Of a DNA stretch of 43,997 bases, positions 26,049 to 35,325 are shown in pieces. The stretch lies in contig NZ_JAGYPI010000008.1 in NCBI RefSeq assembly GCF_018343615.1, forward strand, positions 1 through 43,997. The letters run 5' to 3'. The position numbers and the translations under genes were made by a program. A model generated the notes under the pieces. The model did no database searches, was not told the DNA's origin, and was given only the letters and a program-made list of their open reading frames with translations. Source of the DNA: Bacillus sp. FJAT-49736 (GTDB lineage Bacteria; Bacillota; Bacilli; Bacillales; Bacillaceae_C). How positions within the stretch are numbered: position 1 is the stretch's first letter; each line of letters starts with the position of its first letter.

Positions 26049-28224
26049 TGTAATCCCCTTTTTGCTTTATAGTGGCTGGAATATAAACATCTACATGAAA
26101 ACCTTTATGCGGAGCAGAATTCATATACATATCCCCCTCTAAACTCAGAACCCGATTTTCAATACCAGCTAAGCCCATATGGCTAAATGAGCCTTCCATC
26201 AGTGACAAATCTGCCCCTACTCCGTTATCTCTATAACAAAAATGAATCTTATCTTTATAATATCCAAGTTTCATCGTTACCTTCGATGCCCTAGAATGCT
26301 TAGATGCATTATTCAAAAGCTCTTGGACGATTCTGTAAAGCCCTAGTATCTGGTCTTCATTTAGCTCCATTTTTTCTTCACTAGCTAAAAACTCAATCTC
26401 ATAATTGGAGAACATTCTAGCGTAGGAAAACAGACCCTTTAGGGATTCCACCAACCCCATTTTAAGAAGAAATGGTGGTCTCAGTTCATTGCAGGTAATG
26501 CGAATTTGATGGATGGCATCCAGTAATCCTTCTTCAATTTGAAATAGCTCTCCCTTAATATCTCCACTGAACAGAGAAGATGAACGCAAGGATTCAAGCT
26601 TTCGGTACCAAATAATTAAATCCTGCAAGACAGAATCATGTAAATCACTTGATAATGATGCCCTTTCCTTCTCGGATAGTCTAAATAATAGACGGAGCAT
26701 CCATTTTGGCGTCTCGTTACCCGCTACCATCTCTTCCATACGATTCATTAAGTCCTCCATTAACTGCAGGTTATCATAAAGAATGGTGACATAATGGATT
26801 GACGTTTCTAGCCATTCCTTCTCCATTTTATGCAACGTTTGGTTTAATTCAATTCTTATATAGACCTGATTTTCTTTCTCACCTATTTTCAACCACATTT
26901 CATTCAAATTTCTGAAAATAGGTTTTTCATATCTTGGCACTTCCTCTATAGACACATCGTCCACTGGTAAAACATTTTTTACGACTTCCACAAGCCGATT
27001 TTCTAATTCCGTAACTTTCATCACATTTGATAGATCATTTGAAAAGCGATTAATGGTTTGCTGAAGGAATTTATATCTCTTTTGGCTATAAATTAATTCC
27101 TGCTCTTCCTTTTTTCGATTCGTAATATCCTTGACAATACCATGTACTCCATTTAGCTCTCCAAAAAGAAAGATTGGCACGAAAGTTATATTAACCATTC
27201 GCAACCCTTGTCCAAATCGGGATATACGACATTCTACATCCCTAGGTTCTTTCGTTTTCATGACCTCTGATAGAATTTCATAGACAGGAATATGATCCTC
27301 ATCAAATATCAGACCAATAAAACAACGGTCTGGCAAATTATTTATTTTGATGCCTGTAATCTTTTCGAAGGAATGATTTGCATTTACAAAATTCCCTTTT
27401 AAATCGATAGAAAAAACACCGTCTAAATTGTTTTCAAATAATGATTTATATCTTTGTTCGTTTTCCTCTATGGCCAACTCGGAGCGCTTCTTTTCGGTAA
27501 TATCGAGCAGAATTCCGTCCAATCTTTCAATCTCTCCGTTGCTATCCAGAAACGGATGAATCATCATTCTGGCCCATCTTATTTCATTTTCACGATGGAT
27601 AAACCGAATGATTTTGTTTACAGGAATACCCAGATCCAGGGTGTTCTTTGCCTCTCCCATTAGCATATCATTGTCATCTGGATGGATATGATCATGTATC
27701 CGAATCGGATTATTAATTATTTCACTTCTGGGGATTCCCGTTATTTTTTCAATACTTTCCGAGCAAAATGAGTATTGAGTAAAATCTTTATCACCGGACA
27801 TAACCGCTGCATTTACCCCTTGAAGTATATTTTCCAGTAATTGTTCCGACTTTTTTCGTTCTGTAATGTCCCGTACTACTGCAACCACGTATTTAACCTC
27901 ACCGCAGTCGTCCAAAACTGGATTTACACGTGTTTCGACAAATAGTTGGAAACCATGTGCGTGAAGTATACGGTATTCAAGGTCTACTGATGTTTTTGTT
28001 TGAATAACTTGTTGGTATAAAAGTCGAACACGTTCCTGATCCTCGGGGTGAATCCCATCAAATGCATCCATACCTTGGTATTGTTCGACACTATACCCTA
28101 GAGTTGATTCAATAGAAGGAGATACATATTGTACGATTGCCTCATTATCTACCAATACGATGATATCTAATGTGTTATCTGCCACTATTTTGTATATCTC
28201 ATACTCTTTTTGAACATCCTCCAC
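26026..28224 (-). CDS. Cytosolic three-PAS histidine kinase (HisKA_3 type)
   Basis: This sensor kinase of about 732 residues has no membrane segment and should therefore sense an intracellular or diffusible cue. In the numbering of the longest ORF (GTG at 28236), three PAS/PAC modules cover about 12-128, 130-250 and 255-378, each ending in a DITERK-like linker. A GAF-like region follows (about 395-500), then a HisKA_3 dimerisation helix with phospho-acceptor His533 (SDLHDSVLQDL), and an ATPase domain with N-box NNASKHS (642-648) and DNGVG (about 670). GTG at 28236 is directly against GGGAG; GTG at 28224 is about 11 nt away and preferred, though neither is ideal. Its partner is the ComA-like regulator. 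Confidence 0.9.
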   Translation of the reverse strand: MEDVQKEYEIYKIVADNTLDIIVLVDNEAIVQYVSPSIESTLGYSVEQYQGMDAFDGIHPEDQERVRLLYQQVIQTKTSVDLEYRILHAHGFQLFVETRVNPVLDDCGEVKYVVAVVRDITERKKSEQLLENILQGVNAAVMSGDKDFTQYSFCSESIEKITGIPRSEIINNPIRIHDHIHPDDNDMLMGEAKNTLDLGIPVNKIIRFIHRENEIRWARMMIHPFLDSNGEIERLDGILLDITEKKRSELAIEENEQRYKSLFENNLDGVFSIDLKGNFVNANHSFEKITGIKINNLPDRCFIGLIFDEDHIPVYEILSEVMKTKEPRDVECRISRFGQGLRMVNITFVPIFLFGELNGVHGIVKDITNRKKEEQELIYSQKRYKFLQQTINRFSNDLSNVMKVTELENRLVEVVKNVLPVDDVSIEEVPRYEKPIFRNLNEMWLKIGEKENQVYIRIELNQTLHKMEKEWLETSIHYVTILYDNLQLMEDLMNRMEEMVAGNETPKWMLRLLFRLSEKERASLSSDLHDSVLQDLIIWYRKLESLRSSSLFSGDIKGELFQIEEGLLDAIHQIRITCNELRPPFLLKMGLVESLKGLFSYARMFSNYEIEFLASEEKMELNEDQILGLYRIVQELLNNASKHSRASKVTMKLGYYKDKIHFCYRDNGVGADLSLMEGSFSHMGLAGIENRVLSLEGDMYMNSAPHKGFHVDVYIPATIKQKGDYNGNITSG

Positions 28225-28306
28225 TTGACCACACACTCCCTTCTAATTCTTGTTTATTTTCCATACATTTAATGATTATTATATAGAAGCTACCAAGCAT
28301 GCACCA

Positions 28307-28333
28307 CGCAAAAAAATGGCGAATGTCCGCAAG
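28307..28333 (+). promoter_or_regulatory. CGCAA direct repeat upstream of the PAS kinase
   Basis: CGCAAAAAAAT at 28307 and CGCAAG at 28328 lie 21 bp apart, about 80 bp upstream of the kinase start. The first 11 bases and the central GACATTCGC (reverse strand) are shared with the pair at 17803-17829. Confidence 0.35.
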
Positions 28334-28412
28334 ACTTTGCTCCTTGTTAAACCTTTTCGAGTGGAATTAATGTTAAAAGGTTTTATTCAAATGAAAATAG
28401 AACACTAAAAAA

Positions 28413-28434
28413 ACCGGGCATAAAAAATCCCGGT
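28413..28434 (-). terminator. Terminator after LiaG-like gene
   Basis: Arms ACCGGG and CCCGGT around a 10-nt A-rich loop, directly next to the stop codon; on the minus strand seven T residues follow. Confidence 0.85.
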
Positions 28435-29292
28435 CTAATAAATCGTGGCCATCCCGCTGGAAACTTTCACATAAATTTTGTTCTTGCCACTTCCATATGA
28501 ACCTCTTATGTTTTTTCCGCTTCTAGATTCATCCTTCAGAGGAATCTTACAAGAAATTATCCCACTTCCTACATTTCCATCCAGACTAAAATCAGCATCC
28601 TCCGGTAAATCTAGCTTTAAAATACCTGAGCTCATTTTAATGTCAATTGGATCATCTAACTGGTCGAATTGGGCTTTAAGTTTTCCAGATGATAGCCTTG
28701 CATTTAATTGTCCTTGATAGTGATTTAGATCTACAATTCCAGAGCTCATCTTAATATTTGCCTTGTCTGCCTTTAAATAATGGAATTGGGCATTTCCAGA
28801 TGACCCCTTATGCTTAAAGGATTGTACGCTTAAATTTTTCAATTCCACAAGTCCAGATGTCATATCAATGGATAGATCCTTTAAATTCATCGGATGCCTC
28901 TTCGATGATCCCGAAAAATGGAATCTTCCAGAGCCTACGTTAACAGCCATTTTTTCATTAAAATTCTTAGGTATATAAATCTTTAGCTTTTTCTTATCCC
29001 AAAAGTTGAAACCCCCAAGCCAACTACGCTCTAAGGATACTTTGACAATATCACCGTTTTTTGTTACCTTCACCTTTCCTCTTCCGCTATAATTTGCCTT
29101 TACATCTTTACGATTTTCTGGAATAACCGTAACATCTGCTGCAGATGCATTTATAGCAATCATATCAATATTTTCCATGGACGCAGCCTGTGTCCCATTA
29201 TTACCGAATGGCAACCAAGAAACCTTTTGCAGGCTAGATCCGATGATATAAAAACAAACAAGTACAGCTAAAAACATCAGTAGTTTTTTCAT
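28435..29292 (-). CDS. LiaG-like DUF4097 membrane-anchored protein
   Basis: This is a DUF4097 protein of about 285 residues with one N-terminal helix (MLAVLVCFYIIGSSL region) and a long extracellular part. The part after residue 110 is a repetitive beta-helix-like fold with recurring MSSG, SSG and GSG turns, as in B. subtilis LiaG. LiaG sits in the liaIHGFSR cell-envelope-stress operon, but no liaF, liaS or liaR gene is adjacent here. I start at the ATG at 29292, 12 nt after AAAGGAG; that purine-rich sequence lies within the longer ORF from 29316. The molecular function is unknown for the family. Confidence 0.85.
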   Translation of the reverse strand: MKKLLMFLAVLVCFYIIGSSLQKVSWLPFGNNGTQAASMENIDMIAINASAADVTVIPENRKDVKANYSGRGKVKVTKNGDIVKVSLERSWLGGFNFWDKKKLKIYIPKNFNEKMAVNVGSGRFHFSGSSKRHPMNLKDLSIDMTSGLVELKNLSVQSFKHKGSSGNAQFHYLKADKANIKMSSGIVDLNHYQGQLNARLSSGKLKAQFDQLDDPIDIKMSSGILKLDLPEDADFSLDGNVGSGIISCKIPLKDESRSGKNIRGSYGSGKNKIYVKVSSGMATIY

Positions 29293-29402
29293 AATAGCTC
29301 TTTTCTCCTTTATCATTCTCTTGACTATTATGTTAAATGAGAAACTGTCTTCTTACCATGCACTATAGCTCTAAATATTTCTAAGACCAGAGTCTTAAAA
29401 AC

Positions 29403-29438
29403 AAAACCCCATCTCTTCCTTTAAGAAGACGGGGTTTT
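29403..29438 (-). terminator. Terminator of the three-component operon, overlapping the stop
   Basis: AAAACCCC pairs with GGGGTTTT and TCTTC with GAAGA. On the minus strand the stem contains the last codons and stop of the regulator gene and ends in TTTTGTTTTT. Confidence 0.85.
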
Positions 29439-30959
29439 AGTACTCCTGTAGGAAGTTGGAGCTACACCTGTTTTCTTTTTAAAGACACGGCTGAAATAAT
29501 TCGGGTCCTTGTAGCCCACGTTGAAGCAGATTTCCTTTAAGCTTTTGTTCGTGTTCAGCATTTCTTTTTTTGCCTGCTCAATACGAAGGTCCGTTACGTA
29601 ATCAATGAAGTTCACCCCATACTTTTCTTTAAATAATTTACTGAAATGATATGGGCTGAGCTCCACATACTCAGCAACTTCCTCTAAAGTAATGTTTTTA
29701 TTAAAGTGTTCCATAATATACTCTCTGGCTTTTAAAAGGTATCCCTTCATATGACTGCTTCTCCAAGCCTGAACAAGCTCTGTACATTCGAATACATATT
29801 GCCTCGTCATTTCCATTATTTTATCATAAGCATAATGCTGTGGAATCGACATAGGAGTAAATTGAATTCCCAAATCATACATTGCCCTGGAAACAATAAT
29901 CACCAGCTCCTCGAGCATCCTTTCTGCTTTTTGTCCCGGTTGTGACTCTAATTCGCTAATATAACACTCATATGCTTGAAGTACTTGGTGACGATCCCCC
30001 ATTTTGATGCAATCAATCAGCTCCTTCTCTTTTTCCAGTGGTAAGTTTCCCTCACTCCGTGCATCTGACGGAAAAGCATATGAAGTGGCAGATTGAAGTT
30101 TTCGCTGTTCTAGTGCTAATAATGCCTCATGATAGGAGGTAGGCAGCTCTTCGATAGTTTGAAACGGCAATCCCATTCCTGCAAACAATGATATTTTTGA
30201 ATCATTAAGTACTGCAAGAACATTTCTAATAAGCTTTATCGCCTGTGATTTCATACGACTTTTTTCTTGAATAGTATTAAATAAAATCAAAACTGGGATT
30301 TTATTTTCTGCGATTGGCCCCATTACACATTCGCTTTTTGTTTTTAACAGTTCCTTAAGCCTCTCATATACAAACTGCTTCTTTTGTCTAGTTACGGGAA
30401 TGTCCTTCTCTGTAATGGAAAATATAACGATAATTCCCGACCTAACCTCAATTCTAAGCAGCTCGCTCCATGCCTCAAAGCTAATATGATCATTTAGAAT
30501 GGAAGAAAGCCATTCCGTCTCCATTACCGAAAGGGCACGACTCAGACTTTCCTTCAATGTTTGCTGCTCCGCTTGAAGACTTCTTTCTTCTTCAATTTCC
30601 TGCCTTACTCTCGATAAAGCAGCAAGCACCTCAATTTGCTTGCTTGGCTTTAAAAGATATTCCTTTACTCCTTGCTGCATGACCTCTTTTGCATATTCAA
30701 AGGTATTAAATGCGGAGACCATAATAAATTTGATATGCTTATGCTTTTTGCGAATTTCCCTAACAGCTTCTACACCATCAATGCCAGGCATTTTGATATC
30801 CATCATCATGATATCCGGAGTAAGCTGGTCAGCCAGGTCTATCGCCATACGTCCGTTAGCCGCTTCCCCCACTACTTTTACTTCGGGCATTTCCTTTTGA
30901 ATCATTTTGGTTAAAGCCTTTCTTTCCAGCATTTCATCATCCACAATGACTAAGCGCAT
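29421..30959 (-). CDS. YesN-type AraC-family response regulator
   Basis: This transcription activator has 512 residues. An N-terminal receiver with phospho-acceptor Asp54 (MMMDIKMPGIDG) is followed by a middle region of about 280 residues of unknown role. At the C-terminus is a double helix-turn-helix of AraC type (about 405-505), including ITLEEVAEYVELSPYHFSKL and FNVGYKDPNYFSRVFKK. AAGGGGG precedes the ATG and only 2 nt separate it from the kinase stop. Regulators of this class usually activate sugar uptake or hydrolase genes. The nearest genes of that kind on this DNA are the ABC importer and the PTS cluster, neither adjacent. Confidence 0.93.
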   Translation of the reverse strand: MRLVIVDDEMLERKALTKMIQKEMPEVKVVGEAANGRMAIDLADQLTPDIMMMDIKMPGIDGVEAVREIRKKHKHIKFIMVSAFNTFEYAKEVMQQGVKEYLLKPSKQIEVLAALSRVRQEIEEERSLQAEQQTLKESLSRALSVMETEWLSSILNDHISFEAWSELLRIEVRSGIIVIFSITEKDIPVTRQKKQFVYERLKELLKTKSECVMGPIAENKIPVLILFNTIQEKSRMKSQAIKLIRNVLAVLNDSKISLFAGMGLPFQTIEELPTSYHEALLALEQRKLQSATSYAFPSDARSEGNLPLEKEKELIDCIKMGDRHQVLQAYECYISELESQPGQKAERMLEELVIIVSRAMYDLGIQFTPMSIPQHYAYDKIMEMTRQYVFECTELVQAWRSSHMKGYLLKAREYIMEHFNKNITLEEVAEYVELSPYHFSKLFKEKYGVNFIDYVTDLRIEQAKKEMLNTNKSLKEICFNVGYKDPNYFSRVFKKKTGVAPTSYRSTKTPSS

Positions 30960-30961
30960 GA

Positions 30962-32401
30962 TTATACCCCCTTGATTTTAAAACGAAAAGTAGTGCCTCT
31001 ACCTTTTTCTGATTCAATTTCCACAATATCCTTTTGTTGATAAAAAAGCTGCAGACGCTTAATAACGTTTATCACTCCAATCCCTGTGGAATGCCCGGAC
31101 CGTTTGTGAAGCTCGTTTGATTGAATTTCACTATCGTTTACGTAATTTAGTAATCTTGCTTTTGTCTCTTCCTCCATACCTAAACCGTCATCTGTCACCT
31201 CAATGAAAATCTGCTCTCCCTTTTTAAAGATGGAAAGAGTAATCGTCCCTCCCTCCTCCTTCGACTCCACCCCATGAATAAAGGCATTTTCCACAATCGG
31301 TTGGAGAGTAAGCCTTGGTATAGGTACGTTCATACAGCTTTCATCAATATGTGTAAAAAAAGTAATCCGATCCCCAAATCGTGTTTGCTGTATGTAAAAG
31401 TATTCCTTCACCACATTTATTTCATCTTTTAAAGTGGATGGTTTATCAATATTTTCTAGATTATATCTTAATAGTGTAGAAACCGATTCTATTAATCTAG
31501 TCGTTTCCGGCGCCTCTTCTAAATAGGCCATTTTGGCAATGTTATTTAATGTATTGAATAAAAAATGGGGATTTATTTGATTTTGCAGGTTCTTCAGCTC
31601 CAGCTCTTTTAAAAGCTTATCCAATTCTGATTTATCCTTTATTTCATTTACCAAGTCAATGATATTTTTCCGCATTTGGTTAAAGGTTTCTGTTAATAGC
31701 TTCAATTCATCCTTACTGGTTACCTGAATATCCTCTCCGGTCAAATGTCCTGCGGATATTTCTTTAGCGGCAAGGGAAAGACGCTTAATTGGATTCGTAA
31801 TTCCACCAGATATGCGGATAGCTAAGATTGTACATAATATAAACACGGCACTTAAGAATAAGACTGCTGTGATTCGATAATAATAATTTCGTTTTGCCAT
31901 TTGGCTGTAAAAATGCTGATAGGAAGTTAATTCTTGGTTGATCAATGACATGGTGGTTTCCTGAATGTACCCAGAGATATCCGTTGCTTCATTAAAGTAG
32001 GCGGAGTACTGGTTAATATCACTATCCTGGAATGCCCGAATTGCAATATAACTATCATCCAAAAAGCTTTCCAGCATATTTTCATAGTTGGTTAACACTA
32101 CATAATTCGATTTATTCTCAATTTCACTGCTAAGCCTTTTCTTATTTATTCTTAGCTGTGTATTTGTTTCATTGAAATCCCTCAAATAAACGGGATCCTT
32201 TTCCACAATATACGCATTCATTTTTTCTACAAGAATATTGGTCTGCTGAGAAATTTCATTTAATAATAAAAAGCGTTGAAAGCTTTTGTCATATTCACGC
32301 ATTATTGTTTCACTGCTGCTATATAAGTAAAAAGCAACACCGTTGACGAGTAAAACGAGAATAATGAAGTATAAAATTAACTTTGTCCGAATTCGAATCA
32401 T
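30962..32401 (-). CDS. YesM/LytS-type sensor histidine kinase
   Basis: This membrane kinase has 479 residues. Two helices (about 8-28 and 177-198) flank an extracellular sensor domain of about 150 residues rich in coiled-coil-like sequence. A HAMP linker (about 195-250) leads to the His_kinase domain with phospho-acceptor His279 in NQINPHFLFNTLN, and an ATPase domain with N-box near ENAFIHG (371-377) and DDGLGM. The start ATG overlaps the stop of the sugar-binding-protein gene (ATGA), and the regulator follows 2 nt behind, so three proteins are made together. Confidence 0.94.
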   Translation of the reverse strand: MIRIRTKLILYFIILVLLVNGVAFYLYSSSETIMREYDKSFQRFLLLNEISQQTNILVEKMNAYIVEKDPVYLRDFNETNTQLRINKKRLSSEIENKSNYVVLTNYENMLESFLDDSYIAIRAFQDSDINQYSAYFNEATDISGYIQETTMSLINQELTSYQHFYSQMAKRNYYYRITAVLFLSAVFILCTILAIRISGGITNPIKRLSLAAKEISAGHLTGEDIQVTSKDELKLLTETFNQMRKNIIDLVNEIKDKSELDKLLKELELKNLQNQINPHFLFNTLNNIAKMAYLEEAPETTRLIESVSTLLRYNLENIDKPSTLKDEINVVKEYFYIQQTRFGDRITFFTHIDESCMNVPIPRLTLQPIVENAFIHGVESKEEGGTITLSIFKKGEQIFIEVTDDGLGMEEETKARLLNYVNDSEIQSNELHKRSGHSTGIGVINVIKRLQLFYQQKDIVEIESEKGRGTTFRFKIKGV

Positions 32402-33402
32402 TCCAATGTCCTCTTTTGCTGTTCCATAATGGCAGTCGGCAAATCGCTTTTATGAATGACTCGAGTTTCTGTATAGTTTATTTTTATCGTACGTTTTCCT
32501 TCCTCGATTTCAACCATCATTTCCACTGCTTTATATCCCATTTCATAGGGCTTCTGCATAACAGTCGCATCAATGACACCCTTTTCTATATCATTAATGG
32601 TATCTTCGATTGTATCGAAGGCGATAATGTACATGGAGTCCTGCCTATTTAAATGCTCGACTGTTTGGGCAATTCCGATTCCGTCCAAGGCGCTTGTGCC
32701 AAAGAATGCATTTGTTTCCGGATGCTCCGTAATAATTTTATTCGCCTTTTCCGCTGCTCTTATTCTCGTAATTTTAGATTCTTCGATAGCTATAATCTTC
32801 ACTCGCTTTTCCTTTCGGATGGCATCTTTAAATCCTTTCACACGAAGTTGCTGATGGCTAGCTTGAAAACTGCCTGTTATGATGGCGACATTAATTTTCC
32901 CCTTCGTATCAGCAACCAATGCCTTTCCTGCTATAAAACCGGAATAATAATTATCCGAGCCAATGTAAGCCCTGCGATTGCTGGATGGTGCATCTGTATC
33001 AACGGTTATCACAGGTATCCCCTTATTCTCTAGATTATTAATAACCGGGGAAAATTGCTGATCATTGTACCCTTGTGTTAAAATGCCATCGACCCTCGAG
33101 GCGCCCGCTATTTTCAGTTCTTTTAAATGCTCATCAATATTAGATTGCTTCGGGCCTTTATACTCTAGTAATACGTGGTGCTTTTTAGCAGCTGCCTTTG
33201 CACCTTTCTCTACCAATCTCCAATAATCATTATCCATTTCCTCCGGAACAAGAACAAAATGATATTTGTAGGATGGAATTGTTCCAGCATTTGTTTTCTT
33301 ACTAACCTCGTTCATCTTAGAAGCATATAGCACAGCTGCAGAAAACAACCCTATAAAGAGAATGAAACCGATTACATATAAAAGTTTTGACCAGCGAATC
33401 AC
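32398..33402 (-). CDS. Membrane-anchored sugar-binding sensor protein (RbsB/LacI fold)
   Basis: This periplasmic-binding-protein-like sensor has 334 residues and belongs to the RbsB-type family (Peripla_BP_4). A hydrophobic N-terminal segment (about 8-28) without a lipobox probably anchors it outside the membrane. Features include the two-lobe pattern with GILTQGYND, VITVDTDAPSSNRRAYIGSDNY and FDTIEDTINDIEKG, close to ribose/xylose-type binding proteins. It starts with GTG, 7 nt after GGGGG. Being fused in operon to a YesM-type kinase and YesN-type regulator, it likely presents a sugar signal to the kinase, as XylFII does with LytS in Clostridium. No ABC permease or ATPase adjoins it. Confidence 0.9.
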   Translation of the reverse strand: MIRWSKLLYVIGFILFIGLFSAAVLYASKMNEVSKKTNAGTIPSYKYHFVLVPEEMDNDYWRLVEKGAKAAAKKHHVLLEYKGPKQSNIDEHLKELKIAGASRVDGILTQGYNDQQFSPVINNLENKGIPVITVDTDAPSSNRRAYIGSDNYYSGFIAGKALVADTKGKINVAIITGSFQASHQQLRVKGFKDAIRKEKRVKIIAIEESKITRIRAAEKANKIITEHPETNAFFGTSALDGIGIAQTVEHLNRQDSMYIIAFDTIEDTINDIEKGVIDATVMQKPYEMGYKAVEMMVEIEEGKRTIKINYTETRVIHKSDLPTAIMEQQKRTLE

Positions 33403-33487
33403 GAGCTTTCCCCCTTACTTATGACTATCTTAACATGGGAAATATTAGATATGGTATTAATAACTTGCGGAAGATTATAAATCTTCT

Positions 33488-33517
33488 TTGAAATTAACTC
33501 TTTAATTATCATATAAT
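33488..33517 (+). promoter_or_regulatory. Candidate sigma-A promoter of SRPBCC gene
   Basis: TTGAAA (33488-33493) and a perfect TATAAT (33512-33517) are 18 bp apart, about 27 bp before the start codon. Confidence 0.7.
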
Positions 33518-33544
33518 CAAATTAAAAAGCTTTAGGAGGAAAAA

Positions 33545-34003
33545 ATGGCTAAACCCTCATTTATCTATGTAACTTACATCGCATCCACACCCGAACAAGT
33601 TTGGGATGCATTAACAACCGGAGAAACAACTGAAAAGTATTTTTTTGGAAGAAAAGTGGTATCGAATTGGAAGGAAGGATCGGATGTTACCTATTTGCGA
33701 GAAAATGATGAATTAGATGTGTTTGGCAAGGTTCTCATCAGTAAACCCTATGATAAGCTGGCATTTACATGGTTCCATGCGGATGAAAAACCGATGCGAA
33801 AAGAGCCTTCCATTGTTACTTTTGAGCTTCAGCCATTAGAAGGTACGGTTAAGCTAACCTTAAAACATGAACATATTTCTGATGGAGATATAATAGAGGA
33901 AGAAAGTACCTTCGCAGGACTTAATAATGGCTGGCCAGCGATTCTATCCAATCTAAAAAGCCTGCTTGAAACGGGAAAAACACTGCCGGCAGTCGTTGTT
34001 TAA
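33545..34003 (+). CDS. SRPBCC/AHSA1-like protein
   Basis: This small soluble protein of 152 residues is of the START-like SRPBCC fold, in the Aha1-C-terminal-like (AHSA1) group. The start YIASTPEQVWDALTTGETTEKYFFG and the later TFELQPLEGTVKLTLKHEH, followed by GWPAILSNLKSLLETG, are typical of Bacillus family members. They bind hydrophobic ligands, usually unknown. Such genes often follow an ArsR-type repressor gene, but none is present here. AGGAGG lies 5-6 nt before the ATG and a good promoter precedes it. Confidence 0.9.
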   Translation: MAKPSFIYVTYIASTPEQVWDALTTGETTEKYFFGRKVVSNWKEGSDVTYLRENDELDVFGKVLISKPYDKLAFTWFHADEKPMRKEPSIVTFELQPLEGTVKLTLKHEHISDGDIIEEESTFAGLNNGWPAILSNLKSLLETGKTLPAVVV

Positions 34004-34121
34004 TCTTGATGCTAGGCACCACATCCGTGTAAATGTAATCTTTTATGTTTCGCAAACAGTTTATACGAAGATATTGAGAAGTATTTAGAATAATAGAGAT
34101 AATTTAAAAGGTGATGATACC

Positions 34122-35021
34122 ATGGCATTCAAAACAGCAGAGGGCGAGAAACTTTTTCTTCAAGCGTATGACAATAATTTGAATCGTTGGCCCATACCCT
34201 ACGAATCATTTTATATTTCGACAAGCTACGGTGATACCCATGTCATTACAGCAGGTGATAAGGGGCTTCCGCCTCTCATTATGTTGCATGGTGCAGGAAT
34301 GGGCTCTACTATTTGGTATAAAAACGTGGAAGCGTTGAGCAAAATTCGACGCGTCTATGCTGTAGAAGCGATTGGGGACATAAATAAAAGCGAGCCCATC
34401 CGTTCAATAAGTAATCGAGAAGATATGGGAAAATGGATGAGTGAGATATTAGATCATATGGAAATAGAAAAAACAGATTTCCTCGGCCATTCTGCGGGTG
34501 GATATATGACCTTGAATATTGCTACTTGCATACAAAGCAGAGTGAAAAAGCTCGTTCTATTAGCACCCGCAGCTTCATTTGTTCCCTTTCACAAACAATT
34601 TTTCTTGCGCTTAGCTTTAATCAATGCAATCCGTCGGAAAGGTTTCATACGAAGGGTTTTTTGCCATTGGTTTATTGCAAAAGGAAATATCATAGAAGAC
34701 GATATCTTTGATCAATTCATCTATGGGGTGCTACATTATAAGTGGAAAGTATCGCCGATTATTCCTAAGGTGATTCCAGCTGAAAAACTAAAGACTATAG
34801 AGGTTCCTACTCTTTTATTAATGGGTGACAAGGAAGTTATATACAATCCTAATCGGGCAATAGTCCAGGCTAAAGCAAGCATCCCTCACATTGAAACGGT
34901 GATGTTACCTAATACAAGTCACTGCTTATTTATCGAAGATGCTGAAAAAGCAAACGATTTGGTTATAGATTTTTTACATAAGGAAGCTGTGAACACTGAA
35001 CTGCCTCACCAAATTTCGTAG
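34122..35021 (+). CDS. Alpha/beta-fold hydrolase
   Basis: This cytosolic hydrolase of 299 residues carries the full triad: nucleophile Ser124 in LGHSAGGYM, Asp236 in LMGDKEVIY and His267 in NTSHCLF. The oxyanion-hole segment HGAG is at 56-59, and a cap region rich in basic and aromatic residues covers about 155-215. Closest in style to Bacillus carboxylesterase-like proteins (YugF/YtxM-type); the substrate is unknown. AAAGGTGAT precedes the ATG. It follows the SRPBCC gene by about 120 bp with no terminator between, and a hairpin follows it. Confidence 0.88.
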   Translation: MAFKTAEGEKLFLQAYDNNLNRWPIPYESFYISTSYGDTHVITAGDKGLPPLIMLHGAGMGSTIWYKNVEALSKIRRVYAVEAIGDINKSEPIRSISNREDMGKWMSEILDHMEIEKTDFLGHSAGGYMTLNIATCIQSRVKKLVLLAPAASFVPFHKQFFLRLALINAIRRKGFIRRVFCHWFIAKGNIIEDDIFDQFIYGVLHYKWKVSPIIPKVIPAEKLKTIEVPTLLLMGDKEVIYNPNRAIVQAKASIPHIETVMLPNTSHCLFIEDAEKANDLVIDFLHKEAVNTELPHQIS

Positions 35022-35034
35022 CAGTATTTTAATT

Positions 35035-35054
35035 AAGGTTGCTGAGGCAGCCTT
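35035..35054 (+). terminator. Terminator after alpha/beta hydrolase
   Basis: Arms AAGGTTGC and GCAGCCTT (one G-U pair) enclose a 4-nt loop and are followed by TGTTCTTTT, 14 bp after the stop. Confidence 0.75.
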
Positions 35055-35325
35055 TGTTCTTTTAAAAATATAGATTTAAATAATTGCACAGAACAAAAGA
35101 GTGCTCTTATTTAAGAACAGCTATTCATTACGCTAATTATCTTTGAATACATTAAATGGCGCCTGGCACCCATAGAGACAATAAAAATATATATGGGTTG
35201 GGAAAGCAAATTAGCAAAAGGTCAAATAGTAGGGAAAATGAAATAGAAGGTTTACCCCCATATAGCTTTTAGTATTTTAGTGTATAGGTAAACTCATAAA
35301 ATGTAATATTGGAGGTCATTTTAAT
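35055..35325. other. Intergenic region before the DUF4306-like gene
   Basis: AT-rich DNA. GCGCCTGGCACC at about 35160 is a variant of the GGTGCC/GGCACC palindrome seen at 4217 but has no T run. No start with ribosome binding site is seen apart from the next gene. Confidence 0.4.
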
